A DNA stretch of 64,000 bases from assembly GCF_900129665.1 (NCBI RefSeq), contig NZ_FQWL01000001.1:744001-808000 (forward strand), written 5' to 3'. Positions 25,868 through 36,521 of the stretch are shown piece after piece. A program made the position numbers and the translations under genes. The notes under the pieces are model-generated. The model did not search any database and was not told the DNA's origin. It saw nothing but the letters and a program-made list of their open reading frames with translations. Origin of the DNA: Flagellimonas flava. Its GTDB lineage: Bacteria > Bacteroidota > Bacteroidia > Flavobacteriales > Flavobacteriaceae. Position 1 is the first letter of the stretch, and every line of letters begins with the position of its first letter.

Positions 25868-28279
25868 CTAGCGCAACTTGGGGTAGGCAGAAGGATCGGT
25901 TTCGTGCATGATTGCATACACTTTTTCAAAGATGTCCTCCGCATTTGGTTTGGAGAAGTAATCCCCATCTGTAGCATAGGCGGGCCTATGGGCTTTAGCA
26001 GTTAGGGTTTGGGGGGCACTGTCCAAAAAGGTGTAACCTCCCTGTTTTTCCAGGATTTCCTGCATCAGATAGGCTGAACATCCTCCCGGCACATCTTCGT
26101 CTATGATAAGAAGTCTATTGGTTTTTTTTAGGCTTTCCACCATATCGTGCTCTAAGTCGAAGGGTAGGAGTGATTGGGCATCAATAACTTCGGCATCAAT
26201 GCCTACCTCCAAGAGTTCCATAGCCACTTTCTGAACTATTCTTAGTGTTGAACCATAAGATAGCAGGGTAATGTCCTTACCTTCTTTAAGGGTTTCAATC
26301 TTACCTATAGGGGTAAGGAATTCACCAAGATTTTCTGGCTTTTTTTCCTTTAGCCGATAACCATTTAAACTTTCTATGACCAAAGCAGGTTCATCACTTT
26401 TCATCAAAGTATTATAGAAGCCTGCCGCCTGTGTCATATTTCTTGGCACAAGAATGTACATACCTCGTAGCAAATGAATCAATCCGCCCATGGGTGAGCC
26501 AGAATGCCATATTCCCTCCAAACGATGTCCACGTGTACGAACAATTAGCGGAGCCTTTTGCTTGCCAACGGTTCTGTACAACAAAGTGGCCAAATCGTCA
26601 CTTAGGGTCTGAAGGCCATATAAAATGTAGTCCAAATATTGAATTTCAGCAATTGGTCTTAACCCTCGCAATGCCAATCCAATCCCTTGGCCAATAATTG
26701 TGGTTTCCCGGATTCCGGTATCAGCGACTCTAAGAGCACCGTATTTTTTTTGCAGACCTTCCAATCCTTGGTTCACATCTCCAATGTTTCCAGTGTCTTC
26801 CCCAAAGACCAGAGCTTCAGGGTACTTGGCGAAAAGTGCATCAAAATTATCACGAAGGATGATACGGCCATCAACAGGTTCCGAGGTCCCGGAATACTCG
26901 GGCTCTAGAGCTTGAACGGATGTGGCCTTGCTATCTAATTCGCTATAAAGATGGGAGCTGTATTTGGGCTGGTGTTCTTTCAAAAAGGAATCGACCCACC
27001 GCTCAAGCGCCAACTTTTCAGCTGTGGTCTCGCCGATAAGATAACGCAATGCCTTTCGTGAGGTGGAGGCCAAATCTTTTTTTAAGGGCTCCTCAACGGC
27101 AATAAGGTCATTTTTAACCTTGGTCACAAAGGATTTGTTGGGACTTTTTGCCGCTGCATTGTCCAGAAGCTGCACCAGTTCTCTTTTTGACTCTATATGG
27201 GGCTTTAGAAACTCAGACCAAGCCTCTTTTTTAGCGGCCCTAACTTTTTGTTTTATTTCACGTTCCAGAAGTTTAAGCTCTTCTTCGGTGTTGATTTCAT
27301 TTTCGAGAATCCACTCCCGGAACCTTTTGTTGCAATCGTTCTCCCGTTCCCACTCCAATCGTTCACTGGACTTGTAGCGTTCATGGGAGCCGGATGTAGA
27401 ATGTCCCTGAGGTTGGGTAAGCTCGGTGACGTGAATCAAGACAGGCACATGTTCTTCCCGGGCGATATCGGAAGCATTTTCGAAAGCATGGATCAGCGCA
27501 GTGTAGTCCCATCCTTCTACGCGCAGTATTTCGAAGCCGTGGTTGTCTTCATCACGTTGCAGCCCTTTAAGGACTTCTGAAATATCACCTTTGGTAGTAT
27601 GGAACTCTGCAGGAACCGAAATTCCATAGTCGTCATCCCAGATACACATAACCATAGGTACCTGAAGGACCCCAGCGGCATTAATGGTCTCAAAGAAATG
27701 GCCCTCGCTGGTACTTGCGTTGCCAATGGTTCCCCAAGCTACCTCATTACCATTATTGGAGAAATTGGGCTGATTGAGTTCCTCAAGATTTCGGTATATT
27801 TTGGATGCTTGTGCTAGACCCAGCAAGCGGGGCATCTGACCAGCGGTACATGAAATATCCGCACTACTGTTCTTTTGTTGGGTAAGGTTCTTCCAGGAGC
27901 CATCATCATTAATACTGTGGGTCACAAAATGTCCTCCCATTTGTCTACCTGCGCTCATGGGCTCCTTCTCCAAATCCGTGGTGGCATAAAGACCGTGGAA
28001 GAATTCTTTTGGGTTGAGATACCCCAATGCCATCATAAAAGTTTGATCCCGATAATAGCCGCTCCTAAAGTCACCATCTTGAAACGCCCTGGCCATGGCC
28101 AACTGCGGCAACTCTTTTCCATCCCCAAAAATACCAAACTTGGCTTTCCCGGATAATACCTCCCGTCTCCCTAAAAGACTACATTCCCTACTGGTGACCG
28201 CAATCTTGTAATCCTGAAGGATTTGCGATTGGAAATCATCAAAAGAAATATCATTACTTGTCTTGGAATGGGGTTTCAT
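25868..28279 (-). CDS. Branched-chain or pyruvate 2-oxoacid dehydrogenase E1, fused alpha and beta subunits
   Basis: 803 aa. An E1-alpha thiamine-diphosphate domain (about 30-400; TIGNASTSEGHFFETINAAG and the WDDDYG segment correspond to the GDG...N TPP motif) is fused to E1-beta (about 470-800; FGEDTGNIGDVNQG, then a C-terminal transketolase domain with SLLPFDLE). The family decarboxylates a 2-oxoacid and acetylates the E2 lipoyl arm. The fusion is typical of Bacteroidota. E2 and E3 are not in the window, so substrate choice is open. A consensus promoter lies just upstream. Confidence 0.92.
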   Translation of the reverse strand: MKPHSKTSNDISFDDFQSQILQDYKIAVTSRECSLLGRREVLSGKAKFGIFGDGKELPQLAMARAFQDGDFRSGYYRDQTFMMALGYLNPKEFFHGLYATTDLEKEPMSAGRQMGGHFVTHSINDDGSWKNLTQQKNSSADISCTAGQMPRLLGLAQASKIYRNLEELNQPNFSNNGNEVAWGTIGNASTSEGHFFETINAAGVLQVPMVMCIWDDDYGISVPAEFHTTKGDISEVLKGLQRDEDNHGFEILRVEGWDYTALIHAFENASDIAREEHVPVLIHVTELTQPQGHSTSGSHERYKSSERLEWERENDCNKRFREWILENEINTEEELKLLEREIKQKVRAAKKEAWSEFLKPHIESKRELVQLLDNAAAKSPNKSFVTKVKNDLIAVEEPLKKDLASTSRKALRYLIGETTAEKLALERWVDSFLKEHQPKYSSHLYSELDSKATSVQALEPEYSGTSEPVDGRIILRDNFDALFAKYPEALVFGEDTGNIGDVNQGLEGLQKKYGALRVADTGIRETTIIGQGIGLALRGLRPIAEIQYLDYILYGLQTLSDDLATLLYRTVGKQKAPLIVRTRGHRLEGIWHSGSPMGGLIHLLRGMYILVPRNMTQAAGFYNTLMKSDEPALVIESLNGYRLKEKKPENLGEFLTPIGKIETLKEGKDITLLSYGSTLRIVQKVAMELLEVGIDAEVIDAQSLLPFDLEHDMVESLKKTNRLLIIDEDVPGGCSAYLMQEILEKQGGYTFLDSAPQTLTAKAHRPAYATDGDYFSKPNAEDIFEKVYAIMHETDPSAYPKLR

Positions 28280-28298
28280 GGGCTAAGTCGAATTTCTG

Positions 28299-28329
28299 CA
28301 AAATTACAAAAACGCAGGCAAGTAGGCAA
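28299..28329 (-). promoter_or_regulatory. Promoter of the E1 fusion gene
   Basis: On the minus strand: TTG (28327-28329), a 20-base spacer, then TAATTTTG (28299-28306), an exact Bacteroidota -33/-7 pair. The start codon follows 19 bases later. Confidence 0.65.
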
Positions 28330-28438
28330 CAGCAACGGGTGTTAATAAAGTAGTAATTTGTTATTAAAACAGGGCTATGGTCAAGAATTTTTTAATTCTA
28401 TCACAATAATCAACATGTTTTTTAAGAATATGTCAATA

Positions 28439-31273
28439 CTAGAACCACTTTCTTGTGAAGAGCCCAATCAAGGTTTTTGGACTTATGGTTACCACAAATC
28501 GGATGCGTTCCCCATAGTCACGATCCGCAATTTCCCAGCCATTATTGGAGTAAACGGGAAAGTAAAGCTCAAAATAGTCGGTAACCAGATTTAGCCGAAT
28601 ACCTGAGTCATACACAAAGCGGGCATTCTCTCCTTTATTTCGAATATACCCTATATCTCCATAGGCTTCAATCCACCTCCAAATATTGGTGCTGGCATTG
28701 GTAGTTACAATCCAATCGTTGGCGAAGGGATTTTCCAATTGGGATTTAAACCCACCCTCTGCAATAATAATCTGTTGGCTATAAATTCCCGAACTTTCGG
28801 ACCTTCCCAGGTAATTAAGGTCAAACAGGTAATCCGTTGGTCTGTCCAGGGCAAAACTGAAAAAATCCGAGTCGGTATCGTTCCTAAGAAATTTCCCTGC
28901 AAAGAACCTCAAGTTGAACTGCCTGTTGCTCTGAAATAGTTTTCGGTATTCCAATTCAAAGGCCAATTTGGTAAAGTCGCTGGAATGCTGGGCATCCAAA
29001 AACCAAGAAGTGTAGTTTAAGATATCATTATCCACATCCCAAAACCTCAGGTTGAGAACACTATAATCCGGGTCCGTGTCCACTTGATCGGCAATGCTGG
29101 GGTCAATATTTCGGAAGACGCTGCGATAGCGTAACAGTAAAGCCTGTCGGCGATTGGAAATAAGATCATCTGGCCGCCAACCAAAACTTATCGCTGGCGT
29201 TAGGGTTGAGAATCGTGAGTTGACCTGAAAGTGGGAGGTAGAACCGGAAAAGGAGTAATTGGATACGTATAGTCCACTTTTCCCATGGTATTTTCGGTAC
29301 CGCAGGCTGGCCTTTCCCACCAATGTTTTTTCCAAAAAAGAGTATGTTGGTGCGATATCATATTGAAATGGTCTTTCCAAAAAAGTCTTGTTATAGATGC
29401 GCATTCCGGGTGTAATACCATCATATACATTAAAGTTGGCGATGGGCACATAGAAGATCTGATGGTAGTAAGGGTCCTCGGTATCCTTGAAGAAGCGAAA
29501 CTTCAATTTTTTGTTGCTTGAAAAGAAGCCGTTCAGGGTCTTCCAGTTGTCCCTTTGGTTGAACTCCGGTATTTTTTGATCATAATTGAGAACCAAGCGG
29601 TCTTCCCCGTTTCTAGGAATGGTAAAAACCTTGGAAGTGTCAATATCCGTGAACCAATATTGGGATACTACCGAATCTTTTTGTAGTCCAAACAGGGAGA
29701 TGGGAACCTTGGTGCCTCTTTTATTTTTAATGACAAAGGTTAGCGAATCTTCCGATTTCTCAACCTTTTTTATTTTATAGTCAATTTTCTTTCGGGTCGC
29801 TACGTATTCATCGAAAAACCAATCAATATCTTTTTCCGCAAAACTTTCGATGGTCTCCCTAAAATCTTGGGCGCTCACTCTCGGATTAAGCTTCTGGTTC
29901 TTATAGAAAGAAATGACACTGCTGTCTATTTTCTCCTTTCCCAGATATTCTGAAAGATAGGACATTCCTAATCCAGCCTTGTAGGCATTCGCAATTTTTT
30001 GGTTGAACTTGATCAGCGAATCGTTTGGAGTGGTCAGGGCCTGATCAATATTTTTGCGGGCCGAAAGCATGCTCAACAGGGCGTACTGTTCATTAAAATC
30101 CATTTTGGCCATATGAAAGCTCTTAAACCCCCATAACCTGGAAAGTTTCCCAGCCAGTTTTTGATTGGGATAGAGATCCTCCACATATTTTATCATGAGA
30201 TAGTTGCCTATCGCATCACCCACCCACCGTTCCGTCCTTGGATTTAGGTACAAGGTTTCCCTCAAATAACTATGAATTGCCGTTTTTAGGAATTTCATCT
30301 CAAATTGGAACTGTTCATCGTACGGTCTAATAAACGAAGGAAGCTGATTGATGCCATAGAGCGGGGTCTTGTTGTATTCCAGTTCGCTTACCAGCAAATT
30401 CCCATGGGGATATCTGCCTAGGTTTTCATTGAGAAATCGAGCAATTTTGTTAATGGAAATACCTTGGGTGATCCCTACATTTTTATTGGCTTCCAAGTCA
30501 GTGGAAACAGTCAGGAACCGAGTCACATGTTTGGTGAAACGTTTGGTGTTCGTCAATACAATTTCGCAGTTCTTGCGATTATTCCCCTTTAGCTGAATGT
30601 TTTGCCCTCCAGGAAACTTGGTGCCTCCGGTTTCTTCAAAATTGGTGGCCAAAAATAGTTTTTCCGGATATGTGAGGTTAATTGATGTATTCGTGATATC
30701 CGTATACAGATCGTTTAAATCCATATTGTTGTAAAGCTTCCATTCCTGGGAATAGACAGCTGGGGTAAAGTACCAATCCTTTAATGCATATTCTCCATTG
30801 GGATTAAATCCAAAGGAGGTGAATTTGGTATGTGGCAGTTTTATGCTATAGGTAAAAAAAAGTTGGATAGAGTCTCCTGGTGCCAAAGCACTTTGCAATT
30901 GTACGCGTATCACATCTTTGTTGTCCACCCGATTCCAATCCAAGCCTTCATAGTCATTATTGACGATACTTACGACTTGTGTGTATCCTCTTTCCCGGTC
31001 TTTGGCCAAATGCAGACTCCGTTTAAACTCTTCGGCAAAACGTTTGGCCAGTGCTGTGTTTTTATTGGAATAGGCATGGTTCCAGTCATTAAAATATAAT
31101 GCCGTTAGACCATCTTGGGAGGTATTTACATAGGTGAACCTTTGTTTGATCTCAATTTCCTTGGTTGTATCATCCAACCTTGCTGTAATCTCATTAATAT
31201 GTTGTCCACTTACATTGTAAATGAAGAAAAGCCCAAAGGGCAGGAGATATGGCAAGAATCGTTTACGCAACAA
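28439..31273 (-). CDS. M1-like pseudopeptidase fused to an outer-membrane beta-barrel
   Basis: 944 aa. Signal peptide (LRKRFLPYLLPFGLFFIYNVSG), an M1/gluzincin-like region (about 25-510) and a long beta-strand-rich region with alternating aromatic residues (about 590-944) ending in Phe, typical of a barrel. The zinc site is lost: the HExxH position reads HSYLR (334-338) and WLxEG reads WVGDA (350-354), so only one of three ligands remains. I infer a non-catalytic surface protein. The start must be TTG at 31273 (or the TTG before it), because an in-frame stop lies eight codons upstream of 31273 with no ATG between. It lies 11 bases after the LOG gene. Confidence 0.85.
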   Translation of the reverse strand: MLRKRFLPYLLPFGLFFIYNVSGQHINEITARLDDTTKEIEIKQRFTYVNTSQDGLTALYFNDWNHAYSNKNTALAKRFAEEFKRSLHLAKDRERGYTQVVSIVNNDYEGLDWNRVDNKDVIRVQLQSALAPGDSIQLFFTYSIKLPHTKFTSFGFNPNGEYALKDWYFTPAVYSQEWKLYNNMDLNDLYTDITNTSINLTYPEKLFLATNFEETGGTKFPGGQNIQLKGNNRKNCEIVLTNTKRFTKHVTRFLTVSTDLEANKNVGITQGISINKIARFLNENLGRYPHGNLLVSELEYNKTPLYGINQLPSFIRPYDEQFQFEMKFLKTAIHSYLRETLYLNPRTERWVGDAIGNYLMIKYVEDLYPNQKLAGKLSRLWGFKSFHMAKMDFNEQYALLSMLSARKNIDQALTTPNDSLIKFNQKIANAYKAGLGMSYLSEYLGKEKIDSSVISFYKNQKLNPRVSAQDFRETIESFAEKDIDWFFDEYVATRKKIDYKIKKVEKSEDSLTFVIKNKRGTKVPISLFGLQKDSVVSQYWFTDIDTSKVFTIPRNGEDRLVLNYDQKIPEFNQRDNWKTLNGFFSSNKKLKFRFFKDTEDPYYHQIFYVPIANFNVYDGITPGMRIYNKTFLERPFQYDIAPTYSFLEKTLVGKASLRYRKYHGKSGLYVSNYSFSGSTSHFQVNSRFSTLTPAISFGWRPDDLISNRRQALLLRYRSVFRNIDPSIADQVDTDPDYSVLNLRFWDVDNDILNYTSWFLDAQHSSDFTKLAFELEYRKLFQSNRQFNLRFFAGKFLRNDTDSDFFSFALDRPTDYLFDLNYLGRSESSGIYSQQIIIAEGGFKSQLENPFANDWIVTTNASTNIWRWIEAYGDIGYIRNKGENARFVYDSGIRLNLVTDYFELYFPVYSNNGWEIADRDYGERIRFVVTISPKTLIGLFTRKWF

Positions 31274-31284
31274 AGGGGGCCTGT

Positions 31285-31971
31285 TTAAAAATTAGGACTA
31301 AGGTTTCGGCCCTTGTAAAAGGCGTCAATGATGTTCACCACTTCATCCGCAGAATCCACTATTTTGATTAGATCCAAATCCTTGGGGCTGATATTGCCGG
31401 CCTCGAGCATGGTATTTTTTATCCAGTCTATGAGTCCACTCCAGAATTGGGTGCCTACCAAAATAATTGGAAAAGTGTGAATCTTATTGGTTTGAATCAG
31501 GGTAATCGCCTCAAAAAGCTCGTCTAAGGTGCCAAATCCTCCTGGCATAACCACAAATCCTTGGGAATACTTTACAAACATGACCTTTCGAACGAAAAAA
31601 TAATCGAAATCCAAGTTTTTGTCATTGTCGATATATGGGTTGTCGTGCTGTTCAAAGGGAAGATCAATATTTAGCCCTACGGATGTTCCCCCCGCCAGAC
31701 TAGCTCCCTTATTACCCGCTTCCATGATACCGGGTCCACCACCTGTAATAATACCATAACCTGCTTCCGAAACACTTTTGGCTACTTGTACGGAGAGTTC
31801 ATAATACTCCTCTCCAGGTTTTGTCCTTGCCGAACCGAAAATGGAAACACAAGGTCCAATCTCACTCATCTTCTCAAAACCGTTGACAAACTCACCCATA
31901 ATCTTAAAAATGGCCCAGGAGTCGTTGGTTTTTATCTCATTCCATCCCTTATGATGTTGTTCTTTTCGCAT
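31285..31971 (-). CDS. LOG family / TIGR00730 nucleotide phosphoribohydrolase
   Basis: 228 aa Rossmann-fold protein. Family members hydrolyse nucleoside 5'-monophosphates; plant and some bacterial ones release cytokinins. Signature residues are intact: GGGPGIMEAGNKGA and MPGGFGTLDELFE. The physiological substrate here is unknown. It lies between uvrA (14 bases) and the M1-like gene (11 bases) in one minus-strand unit. Confidence 0.92.
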   Translation of the reverse strand: MRKEQHHKGWNEIKTNDSWAIFKIMGEFVNGFEKMSEIGPCVSIFGSARTKPGEEYYELSVQVAKSVSEAGYGIITGGGPGIMEAGNKGASLAGGTSVGLNIDLPFEQHDNPYIDNDKNLDFDYFFVRKVMFVKYSQGFVVMPGGFGTLDELFEAITLIQTNKIHTFPIILVGTQFWSGLIDWIKNTMLEAGNISPKDLDLIKIVDSADEVVNIIDAFYKGRNLSPNF

Positions 31972-31985
31972 GTAGATATTGTTTC

Positions 31986-34847
31986 TTAAACCGCTGGCGC
32001 GATATTTCGTTTTGATTGTTCTAATTCCTTCTTTAAAAACCTTGCTGTATGGCTTTTATTGTCTTTCGCGACCTCTTCCGGGGTACCTTGGGCCACGATC
32101 ATTCCACCACCTCGACCACCTTCATAGCCAATATCGATAATATGATCCATCATTTTTATAACATCCATATTATGCTCTATGACCAAAATGGTATTTCCTT
32201 TGTCCACTAATTTGTTCAAAACTTCCATTAACACCCGGATATCTTCAAAATGAAGTCCGGTGGTGGGTTCATCCAAAATATAGAAGGTGTTCCCGGTATC
32301 CCGTTTGGATAGCTCTGTAGCCAGTTTTACCCGCTGTGCCTCACCACCGGAAAGGGTAGTCGACTGTTGCCCCAGGGAGATATACCCAAGCCCAACGTCT
32401 TGTATAGTTTTTAGCTTCCTATGGATTTTCGGGATATTCTCGAAGAAATCCACTGCTTCGTTGATGGTCATTTCAAGCACATCGGCAATGGACTTGCCTT
32501 TGTAACGAATTTCAAGGGTTTCCCGATTGAATCGCTTCCCGTTGCATGTCTCACATTCTACATAAACGTCGGGTAAAAAGTTCATTTCAATGACTTTTAG
32601 ACCTCCTCCTTGACACGTCTCGCATCTACCTCCGGTGACATTGAAGCTAAATCTACCGGGCTTATATCCCCTGATCGTGGCCTCGGTCGTTTTGGAAAAA
32701 AGACTTCGTATCTCGCTAAAGGTACCGGTATAGGTGGCAGGATTTGATCGCGGTGTTCGCCCAATCGGAGATTGGTTAATGTCGATTACCTTATCCACAT
32801 GATCTAAACCGGTTATCTTTTTGTAGGGCATTGGTTTTTTGACACCATTAAAATAATGGGCATTCATGATAGGGTAGAGGGTCTCGTTTATCAAAGTAGA
32901 TTTTCCACTACCTGAAACCCCTGTTACCCCAATGAGTTTGCCCAATGGAAATGAAGCAGTAACGTTTTTCAAATTGTTTCCGGTACAGCCGGATAGTACA
33001 ATTTTCTTCCCGGTCCCTTTTCTTCGATTTGCGGGCACGGGAATTTCTCGTTCCCCGGTAATGTACTCAGCGGTCAAGGTCCGATGTTTTTTCAGTTCTT
33101 CGGGTTTACCCTCAGATATGATTTCACCACCGTGTCTCCCGGCCTTTGGTCCAATATCAATTACATGGTCCGCATGTTCGATCATATCGCGATCATGTTC
33201 CACCACAATTACAGAATTGCCTATGTCCCTAAGGGATTCCAAGGAGTTTATGAGTCGTTCATTGTCTCTTTGGTGTAGCCCAATGCTAGGTTCATCCAAA
33301 ATATAGAGTACCCCGACCAATTGAGACCCAATTTGGGTGGCTAATCGGATACGTTGGGCCTCCCCACCGGAAAGCGATTTGGAACTTCGGTTCAAAGAGA
33401 GGTAATCCAAACCAACGTCCAATAAAAATTGGATACGCGTTTTAATTTCCTTAATGATTTCCTCGGCTATCTTTTTTTGGTTGCCTTCTAAACTGTTTTC
33501 CAAATTCTTGAAGAAATCTGCCAACTCAGCGATGTCCAGTTGGGCAAGTTCTGCAATGTTCCTTTCCCCAATTTTAAAATATAAGGATTCCTTGCGGAGT
33601 CTTGCACCATTGCAGTTAGGACATTGGACTTTATCCATATATTCTTTGGCCCAACGTTTAATGGAAGTGGAGTTGGCTTCATCAAACTGATTCTTAATAA
33701 AGTGCGCTATACCCTCATAGTCTATTTTATATTGCCTTTTAACGCCCAAGGTCTTTGAATCTACCTCAAAACTATCCTTGCCACCATTTAGAATAACCTC
33801 CATGGCCTCCTTGGGTATTTTGGAAAGTGGGTCGGTCAATTCAAAGTTATAGCGCTGTGCAATAGTTTCCAGCTGTTTAAAGGCCCATGACTTTTTGTAT
33901 TCCCCCAACGGGGCTATTCCACCGCCCTTTATGGAGAGTTTTTTATTTGGAAATATTTTCTGTTCATTCACTTCGTAAACATGGCCCAATCCATTGCAGG
34001 TGGGACACATGCCTTTAGGGGAATTAAACGAGAATGTGTTGGGCTCGGGGGTAGGATAGGATATCCCTGTGGTTGGGCACATCAAATCCCTGCTAAAATA
34101 CCGTGGTTCCGTGTCACCTTCCTCTAGGACCATGAGCACGTTATTACCACTATACATTGCAGTATTGATGGTCTCGCCCAAGCGCTTATGGAAGTCTTCA
34201 TTCTCAATAACCTTCAATCGGTCGATCACTATTTCAATGTCGTGTGTCTTATAGCGATCTACCTTCATACCTTTTGTGATATCCGCGATTTCCCCATCGA
34301 CTCGAACCTTTACAAAACCTTGTTTGGCAATCTGTTCGAATAACTCCCTGTAATGTCCTTTTCTAGATTTGACCACAGGAGCCAAAACATTAATTTTCTT
34401 GTCTCTATACGAAGCGATAATCAAATCTTTGATTTGCTCGTCGCTATAACTTACCATTTTTTGCCCCGTATTGTAGCTGTAGGCATCACCTGCCCGCGCA
34501 AATAGCAGGCGAAGAAAGTCATAGACTTCCGTAATCGTTCCCACAGTGGACCTGGGTGATTTTGAGGTGGTTTTTTGCTCAATGGCGATAACTGGTGAAA
34601 GTCCATCAATTTTGTCCACATCGGGACGTTCCAGCCCCCCCAAGAATTGCCTTGCATAGGCCGAAAACGTCTCAATATATCGTCTCTGGCCTTCGGCATA
34701 GATGGTATCAAAGGCCAAGGATGACTTACCGCTTCCAGAAAGTCCGGTAATCACCACCAGCTTTTCGCGTGGAATGGTAACATCAATATTTTTAAGATTA
34801 TGGACCCTTGCCCCCTGTACCTCAATATGTTCTTCGAAGTCAATCAT
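31986..34847 (-). CDS. uvrA: Excinuclease ABC subunit A
   Basis: 953 aa from the ATG at 34847 ([20 protein letters not shown]); an ATG 39 bases upstream would add 13 residues. UvrA finds bulky lesions in nucleotide excision repair. Two ABC ATPase halves: Walker [11 protein letters not shown] and [10 protein letters not shown], signatures [13 protein letters not shown] and [13 protein letters not shown], and zinc fingers CPTCNGLGH (with flanking cysteines) and [19 protein letters not shown]. Length fits. First gene of a uvrA / LOG / M1-like unit. No SOS-type box was recognised upstream. Confidence 0.96.
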   Translation of the reverse strand: MIDFEEHIEVQGARVHNLKNIDVTIPREKLVVITGLSGSGKSSLAFDTIYAEGQRRYIETFSAYARQFLGGLERPDVDKIDGLSPVIAIEQKTTSKSPRSTVGTITEVYDFLRLLFARAGDAYSYNTGQKMVSYSDEQIKDLIIASYRDKKINVLAPVVKSRKGHYRELFEQIAKQGFVKVRVDGEIADITKGMKVDRYKTHDIEIVIDRLKVIENEDFHKRLGETINTAMYSGNNVLMVLEEGDTEPRYFSRDLMCPTTGISYPTPEPNTFSFNSPKGMCPTCNGLGHVYEVNEQKIFPNKKLSIKGGGIAPLGEYKKSWAFKQLETIAQRYNFELTDPLSKIPKEAMEVILNGGKDSFEVDSKTLGVKRQYKIDYEGIAHFIKNQFDEANSTSIKRWAKEYMDKVQCPNCNGARLRKESLYFKIGERNIAELAQLDIAELADFFKNLENSLEGNQKKIAEEIIKEIKTRIQFLLDVGLDYLSLNRSSKSLSGGEAQRIRLATQIGSQLVGVLYILDEPSIGLHQRDNERLINSLESLRDIGNSVIVVEHDRDMIEHADHVIDIGPKAGRHGGEIISEGKPEELKKHRTLTAEYITGEREIPVPANRRKGTGKKIVLSGCTGNNLKNVTASFPLGKLIGVTGVSGSGKSTLINETLYPIMNAHYFNGVKKPMPYKKITGLDHVDKVIDINQSPIGRTPRSNPATYTGTFSEIRSLFSKTTEATIRGYKPGRFSFNVTGGRCETCQGGGLKVIEMNFLPDVYVECETCNGKRFNRETLEIRYKGKSIADVLEMTINEAVDFFENIPKIHRKLKTIQDVGLGYISLGQQSTTLSGGEAQRVKLATELSKRDTGNTFYILDEPTTGLHFEDIRVLMEVLNKLVDKGNTILVIEHNMDVIKMMDHIIDIGYEGGRGGGMIVAQGTPEEVAKDNKSHTARFLKKELEQSKRNIAPAV

Positions 34848-34972
34848 GAAATCATGGCAAAACTTCAAAAGTACGGTTTTGGGCATTAAAAAAGAAGCTT
34901 GTCTTTGTTGTTATTTTGTGAAGGAACAGGGGATGATTATCTTAGGGGAAAACCAAATGAATACCTTGGAAA

Positions 34973-35857
34973 ATGAACACATCTAAAAATTTAAGTTTAC
35001 TGGTATTGCTATTGTTTATGGGGGCTGGTCAGGCGCAACGACAAGTTATTGTGGACGCTGATACCGGCAATGAGGTAGACGACCCCTATGCCTTGGTGAG
35101 AATACTGCTTGAGCCAAGCGTGGAGGTTACCGCCTTGAACGCAGCGCATTGGCAAACCAGTCATTGGACAAAACCTAAATCTATGGAAAACAGCCATAGG
35201 CTGAATCAGCAATTACTTGGCGAGTTAGGGATGGGTGTCAGGACACTTCGTGGTGCTCCGGCCCGCATGTACGATTGGGGTGATCGCGCACAGCATTCAG
35301 CCGCAGCTTACGAAATCGTCAAACAAGCTAGGGAAAAAGAAGAGGTTACCATATTGGCGTTGGGCGCGCTAACCAATGTGGCGTCCGCAGTGTTTATAGC
35401 CCCAGAAATTGCCAAAAAACTTAAAATATATTGGTTGGGTACTACAATGGATTTTGAGACCAAGATGCTTAAGCGGAACGATTTTAATCCTTTGATGGAC
35501 CCTTATGCACTGGACCTACTTTTGGATTCGCAAGTTGATTTTTACATTATGCCGATCAATGTTGCCGTGGATATGGAAATAGCCTATGCTGACCTGGCAA
35601 AAGCAATTGATACCCATCCCTTAGGGAAGTTTTTGCTCAAACGTTGGGACGATCATATTGATGGTTCCCGCGAAAAAAGAATACTTTGGGACTTGGCTCT
35701 GGTTGCCGCCTATATCGATCCAGAGTTGGCTAAAATTCAAACAATTAAGACCTCACCTGATAGTGGTAATCGAGATATCCACTTTTTTGAACATATAGAT
35801 GCAAAACACATCTACCAAGATTTTTACCGAACCCTATTGGCATTTGAAAGGAAGTAG
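34973..35857 (+). CDS. Exported nucleoside hydrolase
   Basis: 294 aa. Signal peptide [22 protein letters not shown], then the calcium-binding [10 protein letters not shown] (residues 28-37) of inosine-uridine nucleoside hydrolases, which split ribonucleosides into base and ribose. The later conserved block LGALTNVA is present. A secreted form suggests nucleoside scavenging outside the cytoplasm (inference). It is divergent from uvrA. Confidence 0.9.
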   Translation: MNTSKNLSLLVLLLFMGAGQAQRQVIVDADTGNEVDDPYALVRILLEPSVEVTALNAAHWQTSHWTKPKSMENSHRLNQQLLGELGMGVRTLRGAPARMYDWGDRAQHSAAAYEIVKQAREKEEVTILALGALTNVASAVFIAPEIAKKLKIYWLGTTMDFETKMLKRNDFNPLMDPYALDLLLDSQVDFYIMPINVAVDMEIAYADLAKAIDTHPLGKFLLKRWDDHIDGSREKRILWDLALVAAYIDPELAKIQTIKTSPDSGNRDIHFFEHIDAKHIYQDFYRTLLAFERK

Positions 35858-35943
35858 GGTATTTTTACGCCTTGGATAGAGGTGTTTGGACAGGCACCTT
35901 TGTTCATGGACTTGATTATCGCTAGCATTAAATTTATGACGGT

Positions 35944-36468
35944 ATGAAATTACTTGGAATAGGATCTAGAATTGACCACCCCGAATATGGAAAAGGAGTG
36001 GTGACGAATGTTTCGGCTCAACATTATTGGGTAACTTTTTTGGAAAATGGGTTGGAAACCATTGATATTGATTCTGAATTTGAGGTAATTGAAGGAGTAG
36101 CGGATGAAGTGGATACAGTCAGTTTTTTTGACGTAGAACGCTCTTTGGTATCTATCCTTCAAAAATGGAGTGATACTACTGAAAAAGTAGCCATTGCGGA
36201 TAAATGGCGAGGAGGAAAGCTTGTGTTGGAACCTGGGGATGATTTGGCTTCCAAGGAAATTCCCATCGATACTTTTTTCCATAAAATTGTTATGGTCCGG
36301 GATAGGATAAGGGTTATGGAGCAGAAAATAAATAGCAGCAAAAATCTCGATGATCAGGAAAAAGTAGATTTACAGCAATACATCACCCGTATTTATGGAA
36401 GTCTGACCACCTTCAATGTGCTCTTTAAAAACAAGAGTGATCAGTTCATAGGTGAGCGCAGTAAATAA
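35944..36468 (+). CDS. Small conserved protein with N-terminal Tudor/CarD-like module
   Basis: 174 aa, not assigned to a named family. Residues ~1-50 (GIGSRIDHPEYGKGVVTNVS, then WVTFLENGLETIDID) resemble the KOW/Tudor-like beta-barrel at the C-terminus of PcrA/UvrD, also present in the window at 17167 (HTRFGKGKVLKIEGMG). The rest is charged and helical (FFHKIVMVRDRIRVMEQKI), without signal peptide or membrane segment. I infer a cytoplasmic protein that may bind a nucleic-acid enzyme. It is convergent with the AlkD-like gene. Confidence 0.7.
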   Translation: MKLLGIGSRIDHPEYGKGVVTNVSAQHYWVTFLENGLETIDIDSEFEVIEGVADEVDTVSFFDVERSLVSILQKWSDTTEKVAIADKWRGGKLVLEPGDDLASKEIPIDTFFHKIVMVRDRIRVMEQKINSSKNLDDQEKVDLQQYITRIYGSLTTFNVLFKNKSDQFIGERSK

Positions 36469-36521
36469 GCTTATTTTTTTAGGAGCAAACAATAATATAT
36501 GGATGTATAGGTTCTCCGGAA

